From contig JALQPE010000857.1 in the NCBI GenBank assembly GCA_030407315.1, forward strand, positions 1 to 64,000: a stretch of 64,000 nt of DNA, in the 5' to 3' direction. Below the pieces are notes generated by a model. That model saw only the letters and a program-made list of their open reading frames with translations. It did no database searches and was not told the DNA's origin. The number at the start of each line of letters is the position of its first letter. Position 1 is the first letter of the stretch. Below, one piece after another: positions 10,207 to 20,740 of the stretch. The position numbers were made by a program, and so were the translations under genes. The stretch comes from Asparagopsis taxiformis. Lineage: Eukaryota > Rhodophyta > Florideophyceae > Bonnemaisoniales > Bonnemaisoniaceae.

Positions 10207-13200
10207 ATGACGAATAAGCGCAGGCACAACAGCAATCCGATCGTTGACGACGCAACCGTGCCAATTCTGCGCGAACCCGCTAGCCCTTGGGAGGATTCTA
10301 GTGACATGGGTACACGTCGAAACGTAGGTCGCGCGGCCCGCGAAACTACTCTCGCTGGCAAAGACTCCCTCCGCCTCTTGCTGGATTTATTCGCCCACTC
10401 AAGTTTCGCAGACTTGACGGACAAGCCGGGAGGTTTCACATACGCGGACCTTGGCGCTTGGGTTGCGCAGGGCACGGAAGAACAATTTGCGGCGCTGCAA
10501 GGTCGACTCAGCATGGCCTTCAGCGGTCGTTCGAAGAATGCTGGAGTCGAGGCGGATGTTGCCGAAATCGTCATGGCAGAGATGAACGTTGAGCGAGCCA
10601 AGCAGATTGTTCGTCTGGCATTACCGATTGCCGAGTTTTCAAGACAGGATGAGCGTATCGGGCAATGGGTTGAGCACTGCATCCTTTCTGGGATCGTGCC
10701 GCAGACCTTCCTTATTGGATGTAACATGCTTCATTCGCCACTACAGGCGCCGCAGCGCGGGGAACCAAGCGCCTTCGTTCTTGCTCCACCGGAAACGTTC
10801 GAGGTATTGATGTATTTCCAAGCGTTGTCTATCATCCGAAATCACAACAAGAACCTGCCGCGTCGCCGAATAGGCGACGCGGCCGAAGAGGGGAACGAAG
10901 CCGCACGCGTCCCAGCCCATCGGAAAAGTACTAATCGAGCTTGTTACGTGGTTCAAGTTTTATACCATGCTTGGACCGATGTGGCCTTCGCCGCAAAGTT
11001 TTCCAGCTTCGAAGAGTTGATGGCGCCGTACATCATTTTCGGCAGCAGTGAGCATTGGTTTGACGTGCTCGATGAAGGTCTATTCGCACCGATGGAGCAG
11101 AAGCTAGATCTCTACCACGACAAAGCTCCCCTATCTCATCCTGATGGATATGGTGGAAAAGTAGAGACAAGAACCAGTGCGCAGCACAGTGCATTTAGGG
11201 ACCTTGTGAGGAAGTTCTTCGACCGGTTGCAGTTTCTTATCGTCAACCCGGACCTGTACACCTGGCCGGAGTCCGACCGCTGGGGGGCGCTGGAAATATA
11301 CTTGTCAAGCGGAAATCCGGACAAGCTGCCAGCGTACTTTGACACCCTCGACGAAGACGTTATGGCTGTCCTCCGCCCGGCACCACAAGCCGCGGACGCA
11401 GAAAAAGTCCCCAAGCCGGTTGATGACACTCCCACTCGTCGCAACACAGGAGGGAGAGGTTTGGTTCCGTCGACAAGACACACAACCAGGCTTCAACTTG
11501 GGCCTGGGAGGACCAGTCTTACTGCCCAAGGGCCGTCTCCCCAATCACCGTCACCCCATGCGACAGAAGAGCAGGAAAGTGAAGGGCAGGCTCTCGCAAA
11601 GGACTTTCTTTCGAAAATGAGTCAGTATTGCCGGGTGTACGACGTCCCTTTCGAAGATTTGGTCAGTGCCGACGAGAGCCGAGAACACGTGCCCATCACG
11701 GGCAACGTTCAGCTCATTCTGACTGATCCGCCCTACAATGTTCGTCGTAAGAGGAACGATTCCAACTCTTCGTACGACAGGCTAACTGCAGAAGATATGC
11801 AGGCTAGCATCGAAGTGTTTGACGAGCTGTTGCGCCCCGGTGGCCACGGCATCGTGTTCTGCTCCGTTTTGCAGTTCTACGAATGGTTCCATTACTTGGA
11901 AACGTACAAAGGACCGCAGTCAGAAGGCCCAACCGATGCTGCTGCCAGTGATGACGGGTCGGATGAAGAAGAGGTTACGTCCATGAATTCGGACTCCGAA
12001 GCATCGCAGCACAGTGGCGAAGAAAGTGCGGATGAGGAGGAGGAGGAGGAGGAGGACGAGGAGGAGGAGGACGTCGTTCGGAATTCAGTTTTCTTCGTTG
12101 ACGAGGTACCTCTGTTGTTTGTCCGACTACCTGGGCACCTCTATCAAATGCCGGGGCGGAAGAGGTACCAACGCATGAACATGGCAGAGGTCGCTATCCA
12201 CTTCTGGAAGCGAGGTGTTCCGTTCAAGACTGGAAGCGAGATGGTGGCTGTGGAACAACGTTAGTTCTAGAAGTAGCTGGTACGAGCCAGTGGACACGCT
12301 GTCCTTACGAAACGAAACGAGCAGTCCACCCGCTGGTGTTTTGACTGTATGTTAGAACGGTAGAAGGTAGAGTGGTTAGCGAGTAGACACGAGCGTCACG
12401 ACGCAACAATCCACGCGAGGATTACGTTCAATAAACGAGGTGGCACGTCACCGGAGGCGCTCTCGACCAAGCCCGGAGGCACTACACGCAATCAGCCTTA
12501 CGTGCGGCGATGGGTAGGGAGTACGCAGCTCGACGGAGACGAAGCCTCGTTAGGCAAAACGTAAACGTAAACGTAGAAGTCAGTCGTAGACTAGAGCCGT
12601 TGCTCGATCGTTGTCTTGTCCCCTTTCCCTCCCGGCACGATGCCAATACCTATATGGCCACGATGGCATCGCTTTACAGTGTAAACACTGCTCGTAACGT
12701 CCCCGAATGGGAAGGGACCTTGTGGGTCACACGTAGGGACCCGTTGGTCCGTTGGCCGTTGCCAATACGTTCGTTGCACACGTGTGCAGGTTGCGCGCGC
12801 GCATGCGCCAGCAATGTTCGTGCATTGCTGTCATCGCTCGGGTCCGCGGAAATTCGTAATTCCGCGGAAATCGTAATTATTCGCAATTTCGGAATTGCCA
12901 CGTATACTACAGTGGCCTATAGGAACCACGGATACATTGACGGCACGTACCCGGCGTGGTGCAACGTCACCATCAATATGCCCGCCATCGATTCGAATGA
13001 GATGGTGTGGCGAACAAGGAGCACAACCGGTGCTACGGTCAGAGTTCGTGCAGAGCAGAAGAGCGTCGCTCTCATGATGGAGTTGATCAGCCAGCATTCA
13101 CAGCCTGGTGATATTGTTGTCGATCCATTCTCTGGCACTTTCGCAACGGGAAAAGCAGCTATGAGCTTGCCTGAGCACCGTGTTTTCGTTGGCAGTGACA

Positions 13201-14084
13201 TGGACAAATTGTGTGTGGCACGATCGCTTCCAAAGCTGTGTGCAGTCATGTCACGTGTAATTCTTTCAAACAACACTGACATGAGGGTCACGACAGAAGC
13301 GAAACAGAGTGCTGAGAAGTTCTTGGCGTCCCCCTCTGTCACGATGCGTACGCAGAGGGAACGCAGGATCATCGAACCCCCACCTGGCCTTCCCCTGTAC
13401 CAGAGGTTCCCGAAATATATTCGGCAGTACCTCTGGCAGCTGTGCCCAGAGTCGATTGCGTCGCACGAGCACATGGAAAAACCGGTACATTATTGGCCAC
13501 CTTCCCTGCGCCGCTGGTTGCAAACTGAAAACCCTCGCGTGATGCGGGCACACGATTGTGTTGCGAAAAAATTGAGCGTTCGACCATCGCTGATTAAGCA
13601 TCCAAATGCAGGAAGAGGGCTCTTCGCTGAACAGACATTTAATGTTGGCGACGAAGTATGTGCATACTACGGAACTGTTGTGTACTCTGATATGAGCAAG
13701 GAGTCGATGAGGTTCACGTACGGAGAGGGTCACATGGCGATAACGAAGGAAACATTCTTGATGTATGCCATCAAGCTGTATGCAACAGCGGAGGACGACG
13801 AAAACATCGAGCATCCAATTTGGATTGTTCCGGCTCCGTTCTGTTCGGCGCAGTTCATCAACGACCCGCGGTATTTGCGAGGTGAGGACACTCCGGCGGA
13901 AGACACCAGGCGGATGGCCAACGTCGAGTTTGTCGAGAACTACAGCAGCGGTTCGACGGGGAAGAAGCTCAAGGCGAAGGACCTAGAAAATCCGAAGATC
14001 ATTGTAGTACGTGCAATCCGTGATATCCGTCCGGGGCAGGAGCTCTACGTTCTTTATGGGACAGCGTTTAGAGCATGGAATTAG
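10207..14084 (+). pseudogene. Beta-class N6/N4 DNA methyltransferase fused to SET domain, split by an LTR
   Basis: ATG at 10207. Without the LTR and one target repeat the frame is continuous for about 1069 codons. Residues 1-480 are unrecognised. At D507 is TDPPYNV, motif IV of amino-methyltransferases, followed by GGHGIVFCS and a very acidic run (about 590-625). After the insertion come VVDPFSGTFATGKAAM, the SAM-binding motif I region. Motif IV before motif I is the beta-class order. The C-terminal third is SET-like: HPNAGRGLFAEQTF, YYGTVV, FINDPRY, NVEFVEN and RPGQELYVLYG. Predicted to methylate adenine or cytosine amino groups in DNA, plus a possible protein-lysine methyltransferase. Flanking inverted MITE copies suggest transposon cargo. 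Disrupted at 12249 as it stands. Confidence 0.82.
12249..12911 (-). mobile_element. Solo family-G LTR with 5-bp target duplication
   Basis: 663 bp, TGTGGAAC...ACTACA on the plus strand, so inserted opposite to the gene. Flanked by GTGGC at 12244-12248 and 12912-12916. Removing it and one GTGGC rejoins the methyltransferase frame without a gap. Near identity to 8210-8872 shows a recent insertion, later reduced by LTR-LTR recombination. Confidence 0.95.
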
Positions 14085-14329
14085 GGTCACGAAAGATGTT
14101 TTCATTTCGACTACAAATAAAGCTACGTTCCAGAGTTGAAGTATATCATATAATGCAGCATGTCCAGCCACCATTAGTCCAGGGTGAAACCTATTGAGCA
14201 GTACTCGCCTGTCAAAAACCAATCGTTCACACTCTAGGTGCACTTCGTCCGAGCAGTGAACCTGACTGCTTGGTTGCTGTTATGCGTGCAGATGCAAAAT
14301 ACAAGACCAAGTTGAAATGGACGCCCGGT

Positions 14330-14514
14330 GGATGTCCAGCTCAGTTGCATTGCTGTCCAGCCCAGAAATTCTACAATTCAGGGCAGAAAAAAATATTGCA
14401 AAAAACATCCATTTCAGCGGGTCGATTGTGCCGTACGGCACACCCCCATCTCAAAAACATGTTCACATGTGCATGTTTTTGAGAATAGCCCAAATTTTAA
14501 TTCAAATCAGGATG
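14330..14514 (+). repeat. MITE-like palindromic repeat, copy 2
   Basis: Inverted partner of 9674-9856. Hairpin at 14450-14483 and GTGCCGTACGGCAC at 14428-14441. The edges carry GGATGTCC and AGGATGTC. Confidence 0.78.
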
Positions 14515-14744
14515 TCTTCCGGACATAGGGGTGCTCGCGGCCTAGCTCTACAGCTGTAATTGTACCTCATTAAATACTGTTGATGACTGCCTACCGTATA
14601 CAATCTGGGCTGTTGGCGTATTATCCGGTACTTGACCTGACCTGAACGTTCATCGCAGACCGTTGTGGTTACCGACACTATACAGCAATCTTTTTTGTAT
14701 CTCGTGCAACTCAATCGTTCCATCGCTTCCGGGAAAGCTTCATT

Positions 14745-17028
14745 ATGCCGCCGCGTATTGCGAAGAAAGCTCCAAAGCCTCCGGGCCTCCAGAAAACCCG
14801 GTCAGCAGCTGCTGTATCGAGTGCCCGACAATCCCGTGCGAAGAAGCGGTCTGGGCCTACCGGCAGCATTGAACCGCGGTCCGGTAGTCGCAAGACGGAC
14901 CGGCGCAGAACTGGGGATCCGCAGCGAGAAAGTGAGGAAGGAGGAACGGCGCGGAGAGAGATGGGGCTTGACCGAGGCAAGCGTGCTCGCAGGGACAGTG
15001 AACATCATCATGATGACATGATAGTGGCTCAAAACATGTTGGAATTGCGGCAGAGTGCTATGGCAAAGGTAGTTCCTCCCGGGTTGGCAGATGCGGAGGT
15101 GCTGCAGACGGAGTCCCAGCCGGGGGTTCGCGAGACACTGGAGGCTGTGACCCCCACTGCGCCAACTATGCCGAGTACATCAGCCCCAGCAGGTAATGCA
15201 GTCAGGGACCCGAGGATAGCGGCAAGGGATGTTGTTTCTGAGCAACGTTCACAGGATGCCAACTATCATCGGCGGTCAGGTGGTACTGAGGGGAGAGAGC
15301 AGCCGGAGTGCGGGCCTCGTCACAACAGAGTGTCATTGGTGCCAAATATGCGCGTAACGCCCCCGCGACGTCAGGCTATTGGCGATGGAGGACATCATAT
15401 TCCCGATAGCGTGCGAGATGGGGGACGGTGAGGGCAGAGAGGTTGCATCTGCCGGAATCCATCGATTTAATGGCGAGTCGCATCAATGCGCAGAAAAAGA
15501 AGATCGCGGAGCTGGAAAAAAAGTGTTTAGCCAGGACATAGCAAACAAGGCGCTCACCACGGAGATTGTTGCGTTGGAGGCTAAGGTGAAGACTCTGCAG
15601 GCGGAAAATGCCAGCCTTACTGCAATTGCGAGAACAGGTAGAATCAGTGATCACGGTGGCGGTAAGTCGAAAATACAGAAAGCCATTCCTGTGAAATACC
15701 TTGGAGTTCTTAGGGCGGTTGAGGAAAACCTGACAAAGTGGTGCAAGAACGAGACTATGGAGCTGGACCCTATAGCGGAACAAACGCAGAGACGTTGGAC
15801 TGGACGTACCATCGAGGTAGAGCCGGTAGAAGGGACACTTTGGAGCGAAAACGGTGTAGGATATATTGCTACCCCTCCGGGCTATATCATCAAGAATCTG
15901 CAGTGGTATACACCTTCGTACAGGGACGAGAGTGATCTGCTGAATGACTTGGTGCGACACGTACTGCGTCAAAGTCCGTGGTGTGATGTGTTTTCCGATG
16001 AGGAGCAGCGTGTGTGCTGTCAAGAGGCTGTGGCGGGGAGCAAGGAATTGAAAGTGAAGGTGACGCAGAAACTGTCCGACGTGATGAGTGCACGGAAGCG
16101 TAATGCGAGGGACAGATTGTTCGGTTCGCTGGGGTACACGAAATTAATGTCTAGATGCACGATGCTGACGACGCGAGCTGAGATGGACGAGCGAGAGGAT
16201 CAAAAGCGCGAAGCGTCTGAGAAGCTTTTGAAACGGGAAAGCAACGGTGATTTGGATATGGGGAGGTGGCGAACGGCACCGTTCTCAGAGCTGCGATACA
16301 GCAAAGGCATGGTTCCTGACAGCTTCGAAATGGAAGTGAATGGTGATGCATGGTTTAACAACCGAGTAGCTGTGAATGTGCTGGACATCTTCAGGGGGTA
16401 TTCGATACGACCAGAACAAGTAATGGACATAGAGACGAGCATACTAACGCTGGCGCGCCTGGATGCTTGGCTAGTGACTACTGTGGAGTGTTTGGATGAA
16501 CCGAAGGGGAAAGGAGGTGCACGGCAGAAGGAGTTTACAAGGCGGTACAGTCAATATGTGGGGGTAGCTTTTCAGCAATTAGTTGGTATGGTGGTGTACT
16601 GCATGTCTTGTCTCCAAGGCTCGCAAGCAAGGGAAGAAACGGACGTTGTCGAGAGCGAACAGCGGACTAGTGCACAGTCACGGCATGTGTTTGCAAGCCG
16701 TACTGTGACGAGAGAGGCTGTTGAAGTGTGGCAAAGCGGAGAGGGGTCTGGAATTGTTCATGTGGTTGATGATGTAAACCGCTGCTCATCACTTGTTCTA
16801 GTGTCCGAGGATTGGATTCAATCGCATATTACGTCAAACCTCGGTGCTGTAATGGATTGTGTGATTGCGCAAGGACTAATTGGCGCAGAACTTTTCGTCG
16901 TTGACCCATATGCTGGACACCTGAGTGCAAACCTGAATGTCGAAATCAATGCCCCACAGTATGGGGGCATGGAGCGGCGCCATGCAGCCACTGCTGATAA
17001 CGGTTTTGGCGTAATGGAGGATGGTTGA
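14745..17028 (+). CDS. Unrecognised protein of element X, one frame change
   Basis: ATG at 14745 starts a Pro/Arg/Ser-rich basic N-terminus (MPPRIAKKAPKPPGLQ) that runs to 15431. A second frame, open from 15379, continues to 17028. It has a short coiled coil (ALTTEIVALEAKVKTLQAEN) and then a mostly helical region with LWSENGVGYIATPPGY and LNDLVRHVLRQSPWCDVF. The two frames overlap by about 50 bases, so a frameshift or a small unrecognised intron near 15380-15430 joins them. No domain I can name. Its neighbour on the other strand converges on it with a 77-base gap, and both lie inside a repeat-bounded block, so a transposon gene is likely. Function unknown. Confidence 0.55.
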
Positions 17029-17105
17029 AATTAGTGCAGTAAATGTGACGTTGACTAGAAGGTTTATCATGTAGTACATTATCAATAGAGTGCTGCGATT
17101 TAGAT

Positions 17106-17985
17106 TTATTCTTCTTCATTATCATCTGTGAACTGGTAATCAGTGTTGGTGTAGAAGCGGTTGAGATAGAAACGGTGGTCCGACCAGTGCATTTGTTTCG
17201 TAAATGGCTTGACTGGAAAGTTACTTCGTACGATGTGCACGGTGCCAGATATAGTAGATGCAGGAATGAGGTCAAACCAAGGACCACCTGCACTGTGGGA
17301 TGCAGTGTCATTGCTGTCAACGGATCCGTTGTCCGGGTCCCATGTGGACCACTTTAAACAAATGCACCCAAGTGATTTTTCCACAGCGGTTTTTTGGGCA
17401 AAGCAGGTCATATACTGAACGAAAGCGAGTTCTACAGGTTGAAACAGGTTTGGAGACTGCAGGCGTACCAGTGCCAGGACGCGCCCTACCCATATGGTTC
17501 TGTAGTCATCGGCAGTTCCGGAGATGACGACAAAGGAGTACTGCGATCTCTTTGCGGGGCCGAACGATGAAGTTGCAAAGACGCGCTGCTGCTTGTGTCT
17601 CGACACGTTTGTGGGGCGAAGCATGCCACTGTGCGGGTCAAAGTCGTCGGCATCTGGGACGTACCCTCCCATGACGTAGGCGGACTTTACCACGGTGACG
17701 GAAATGTCCATGTCATGTATTGGAGGGCCTTCTGCCGTGGCGCGCAGTCTAGCGAGGGTGAGGAACGCTTGTGCAGCTGTGTCACCGAGTTGCTGGAATA
17801 GCGTTATGGTGCCAGACGGGAACGAGGAGTTGTGCAGAGGCAAAAGAGTGGCAGGATCGGGCTGTCCGTCGATATCTGCAACGAGGAGGGTTGCATCCGG
17901 CAGCCGTCTGTGTTTTCGGAAGTGGACGCGGACGTCCAGTCTCTCTAGTACGGGTCCTAGTCGGCCCCGAGATTTACTAGAACAA
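17106..17985 (-). CDS. Unrecognised protein of element X, minus strand
   Basis: Open on the minus strand from the terminal repeat array (about 17985) to 17106, with no clear ATG. The upstream part reads VLERLDVRVHFRKHRRLPDA, then LLVADIDGQPDPATLLPLHN, and the protein ends in FYTNTDYQFTDDNEEE. A WVGRVLALVRL...WFDLIPASTISGTVHIVRSN stretch resembles the C-terminal tail seen in some large DDE transposon proteins, but that is a loose impression. The start is probably in an upstream exon. The terminal 45 bases match the start of element Y at about 29637-29682, tying both to related transposons. Confidence 0.45.
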
Positions 17986-18190
17986 ATGAACGTCGGCGTC
18001 CAAAAAAAATAAAAATTTTTTGGATGCGGACGTCCACTTTCTCTAGTACATATGGCGGAATACTAGGACCCGACATCCACTTTCTGTAGTACGTTTGGCG
18101 GAATACTAGGACCCGACATCCACTTTCTCTAGTACATATGGCGGAATACTAGGACCCGACATCCAGTATACAATATATCAGCGAAAACCG
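17920..18190. repeat. Terminal/subterminal repeat array of element X
   Basis: A 43-bp unit (TACTAGGACCCGACATCCAC core) begins at 18061, 18104 and 18147. Interspersed GGACGTCC and CTCTAGTAC motifs and an A/T hairpin near 18000-18025 are present. The same words recur at 29357-29660. Confidence 0.75.
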
Positions 18191-18279
18191 GGAGGGAAGA
18201 AATTACAGCGGATGGTAAATTCAGGGCCCATATCAGACCGTATTTTATTCTCTCATTTAGGAAACTGCTCGTATACAAT

Positions 18280-18430
18280 ACGTCTCTCTAGAATAGGGAA
18301 TACATATCTGGTCAGAATAGGAAATAAATACCCGGTTAGAATAGGAAATACGTATCCAGCCAGAATACGTAATATGTATCCAGCCAGAATACGAAATACG
18401 TATCCAGCCAGAATACAAAATACCTGTCAG
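18280..18430. repeat. 24-bp tandem repeat, about six copies
   Basis: Degenerate unit AGAATACGAAATACGTATCC plus AGCC. No stop in the plus frame, giving an RIxNTYPA repeat that I regard as a by-product. 18191-18279 and 18431-18594 show nothing recognisable. Confidence 0.8.
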
Positions 18431-18594
18431 CATATCGTCGATCACCCATCTCCCTCACTATCGCGTTCTCCCTACCATCCGAACGCCATGCACCACCATC
18501 CGCACATACTTCAAGAACCCTCACGACCTAGATTACAAAAAAATCCGCTCCTTCCCAATTCCGTCCCCGCTTTCTTCGACACCACCCCAGCCCA

Positions 18595-19357
18595 TTAAAT
18601 CATCAAGACATCAAACACGAACATGGTCAGCAAAATCTTACACCACTTGAAACGCACTCTCACTTCTATCGTATGCCCCAAAATATACACATACCAGAAA
18701 CACCTCACAGCTTCATTCCCCATCTTCCTACATCCCTTCTTCACTCTCCTTGAGTCCTGCCGTTCCTGCTTCACCACTCCTGCATCACATACAAAACATC
18801 AACCCCAACAGTCAGATTCAAAAGCAACGCTTACCACGACAGATATCCTAGAAACTCCCTTACTTACCTCTCCGAGCGGATGAGTGAATCATCCATCCTA
18901 CACACAATACAAACCATGATCCAAAAACCTTGCAATGAATAATCAAAGTCAGCAGTCCATATCTTCGCAAAACAAGTCTTGGTGCTCAGTGAAACTTACC
19001 TTCTGTCATCAACATTCCTGCATCATCTACACAACATCGGAATCAACCACAACAGTCAGACTCAAAACCAACCTTCCCTCACAGCATACTTTCAAAACTC
19101 GCACACTTACCTTCGCTCCACACAATACACACCATGACTCAATAGGCTTCCAATGAAAAATATCGCATCAACGGAAATAGTCAGACTCAAAACCAACCTT
19201 CCCTCGCTGCTTACTTTCAAAACTCGCACACTTACCTTACCCGTTCCATCCTGCACACAATCAAAACCATAAATCACGTAATCGTGTAGCCAAGAAAAGT
19301 AGTCAGCATTCCGCATCTTCGCACAACCGGTCTGGGCGCCCAATGTGACTTACCTTC
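18595..19357 (-). repeat. Duplicated intron/exon-like units
   Basis: On the minus strand there are five GTAAG donors (intron starts at 19353, 19235, 19110, 18999 and 18867). Acceptor-like TGTGTGCAG, ATGATGCAG or TGTGTGTAG follow after about 85-105 nt, with a CTGAC branch-like word before several. Two intron types recur: type A (GTAAGTGTGCGAGTTTTGAA, three copies) and type B (with TGCGAAGATGCGGA, two copies). Exons between would be only 15-30 nt. The last exon would open a 60-codon frame ending at 18595. The right edge is cut by the copia LTR at 19358. Gene identity unknown. Confidence 0.55.
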
Positions 19358-19845
19358 TGTTGAAACGAATTGGTCGCTTACCGAGCGTTTACTGAATCTG
19401 CGAGCTCACTACATAATTTGTATTCTCGCCGAGGTGCGCCGGCGGTGCTAAGGACAGCCTGTTCAAGGCTGCTCCAGACAGACTGTCACCGACAGTCTGT
19501 CCTAGCAAGCACCCGCTGCCAATCTGGTACACGTGGGCTTCTCTATCATATCATCCACACGTGTACACTTATCATAACATTTTCCCTCTGCCATGATGGC
19601 AACCCATCCTGGCATTTCTAATTACTAATTGAAACTATGACAAACAAATTGAAACTTCAGACGCTATTATCTCCATGAAGAAAAGTCGTAGAAGCTTCGG
19701 AGAAGTTGCTACCCGACTAATTCGGGCACGCTGAACACGATGAGATATGTTTCGGAGCGCCTAGAGCACTCCTTCTAGGAGAAATCGAGGGTCAAAGTTT
19801 TCTCACGTAATTGAGCCCCTCAGGGCCAATTCCAGTGCTTCAACA
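19358..19845 (-). repeat. Copia LTR, 488 bp, without target duplication
   Basis: TGTTGA to TCAACA, same orientation as 6518-7004. Left flank is CCTTC and right flank GTATG, so there is no 5-bp duplication. It is not followed by the polypurine tract nor preceded by the primer site. It directly abuts gypsy pol. It marks a rearranged junction rather than a clean solo LTR. Confidence 0.9.
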
Positions 19846-20740
19846 GTATGGACCCCCACGGACGCTCATAAGCGATAACGGAAAGCAGTTCGCTGCTAAG
19901 TTTTTCCAGCGCGTCTGCAACGAAATCGGCGTGACGAACGTCTTTACGTCGACGTACCACCCCCAAACGAACGGGCAGGTGGAGCGCTACAACAAGACGA
20001 TCCTGGCGATGCTGCGCAATTACGTGAACGAAAACCAGAACGACTGGGATCGATACGCATCGGCGTTAACGTTTGCGTACAACACGCATGTGCATTCGAG
20101 CACGGGCACGACGCCCTTCGATTTGATTCTCACGAATCCACCGCCACCGTTGGCGCTACACACGTCGGTAACGAACCGCGAACTACCCGACGGGGGAGGG
20201 CGAGCCACTTACGTGCGTGAGCTCGCCACAACGATGGATAACGCGTATCGAACGCTGAAGGCCGCGCAGGCACGTTATAAACGAAATTTCGACAAACGAG
20301 TCCGTGTCTCGAATCGAAACATCCGCGCGGGAGAATACGTATTCATCGACCCGACGGACGGGACCACGAAGGGCACGAAGCTCGGCAACCACGCGTTGGG
20401 ACCGTTCCGCGTACTACGTAACGACGTACGAACGTTCGTCATCCAACGAGGAGACGTAGTTGAACGTGTCAACTCGGACCGCGTTGCGTACGCGCCAACG
20501 CCGGCGAACGCGCCCCCGCCGGAGCCATACGATGCCACCGAGGCAGACCTCGACAAGAACCGCGACGGTCCGGCGTATGTAGTAGACGATCTACTGAACC
20601 ATCGCGTAAACGATGACGGCACCCTAGACTTCCTCGTGAAGTGGGTCGGGTATCGTAACCCTACGTGGGAACCCCGCCGGAACGTATCTGAAGAGAGCGT
20701 CTCTCGATACTTCGCACGCGTGCGACGAGCAACAACGTGA
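19846..20740 (+). pseudogene. Chromovirus integrase C-terminal half with chromodomain
   Basis: Starts inside the integrase core: YGPPRTLISDNGKQF (second Asp) and TYHPQTNGQVERYNKT (catalytic Glu). The GPY/F-like GPFRVLRNDVRTFVI follows. The C-terminus is a chromodomain, VDDLLNHRVNDDGTLDFLVK then WVGYRNPTWEPRRNV, with the aromatic residues of the methyl-lysine cage region present. Chromodomains steer chromovirus integration to marked heterochromatin. The frame is open to its stop, but the N-terminal part of pol is gone. Confidence 0.93.

Noticed and set aside
14665..15032. Overlapping short ORFs at the start of element X gene
   Set aside because: Alternative frames of the Arg/Pro-rich region; only the frame from ATG 14745 continues.
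18212..18598. 128-codon plus-strand ORF RIxNTYPA repeat
   Set aside because: Produced by the 24-bp tandem repeat; downstream part is not protein-like.
19358..19845. Simple solo copia LTR
   Set aside because: No matching flanks and two different elements on either side.
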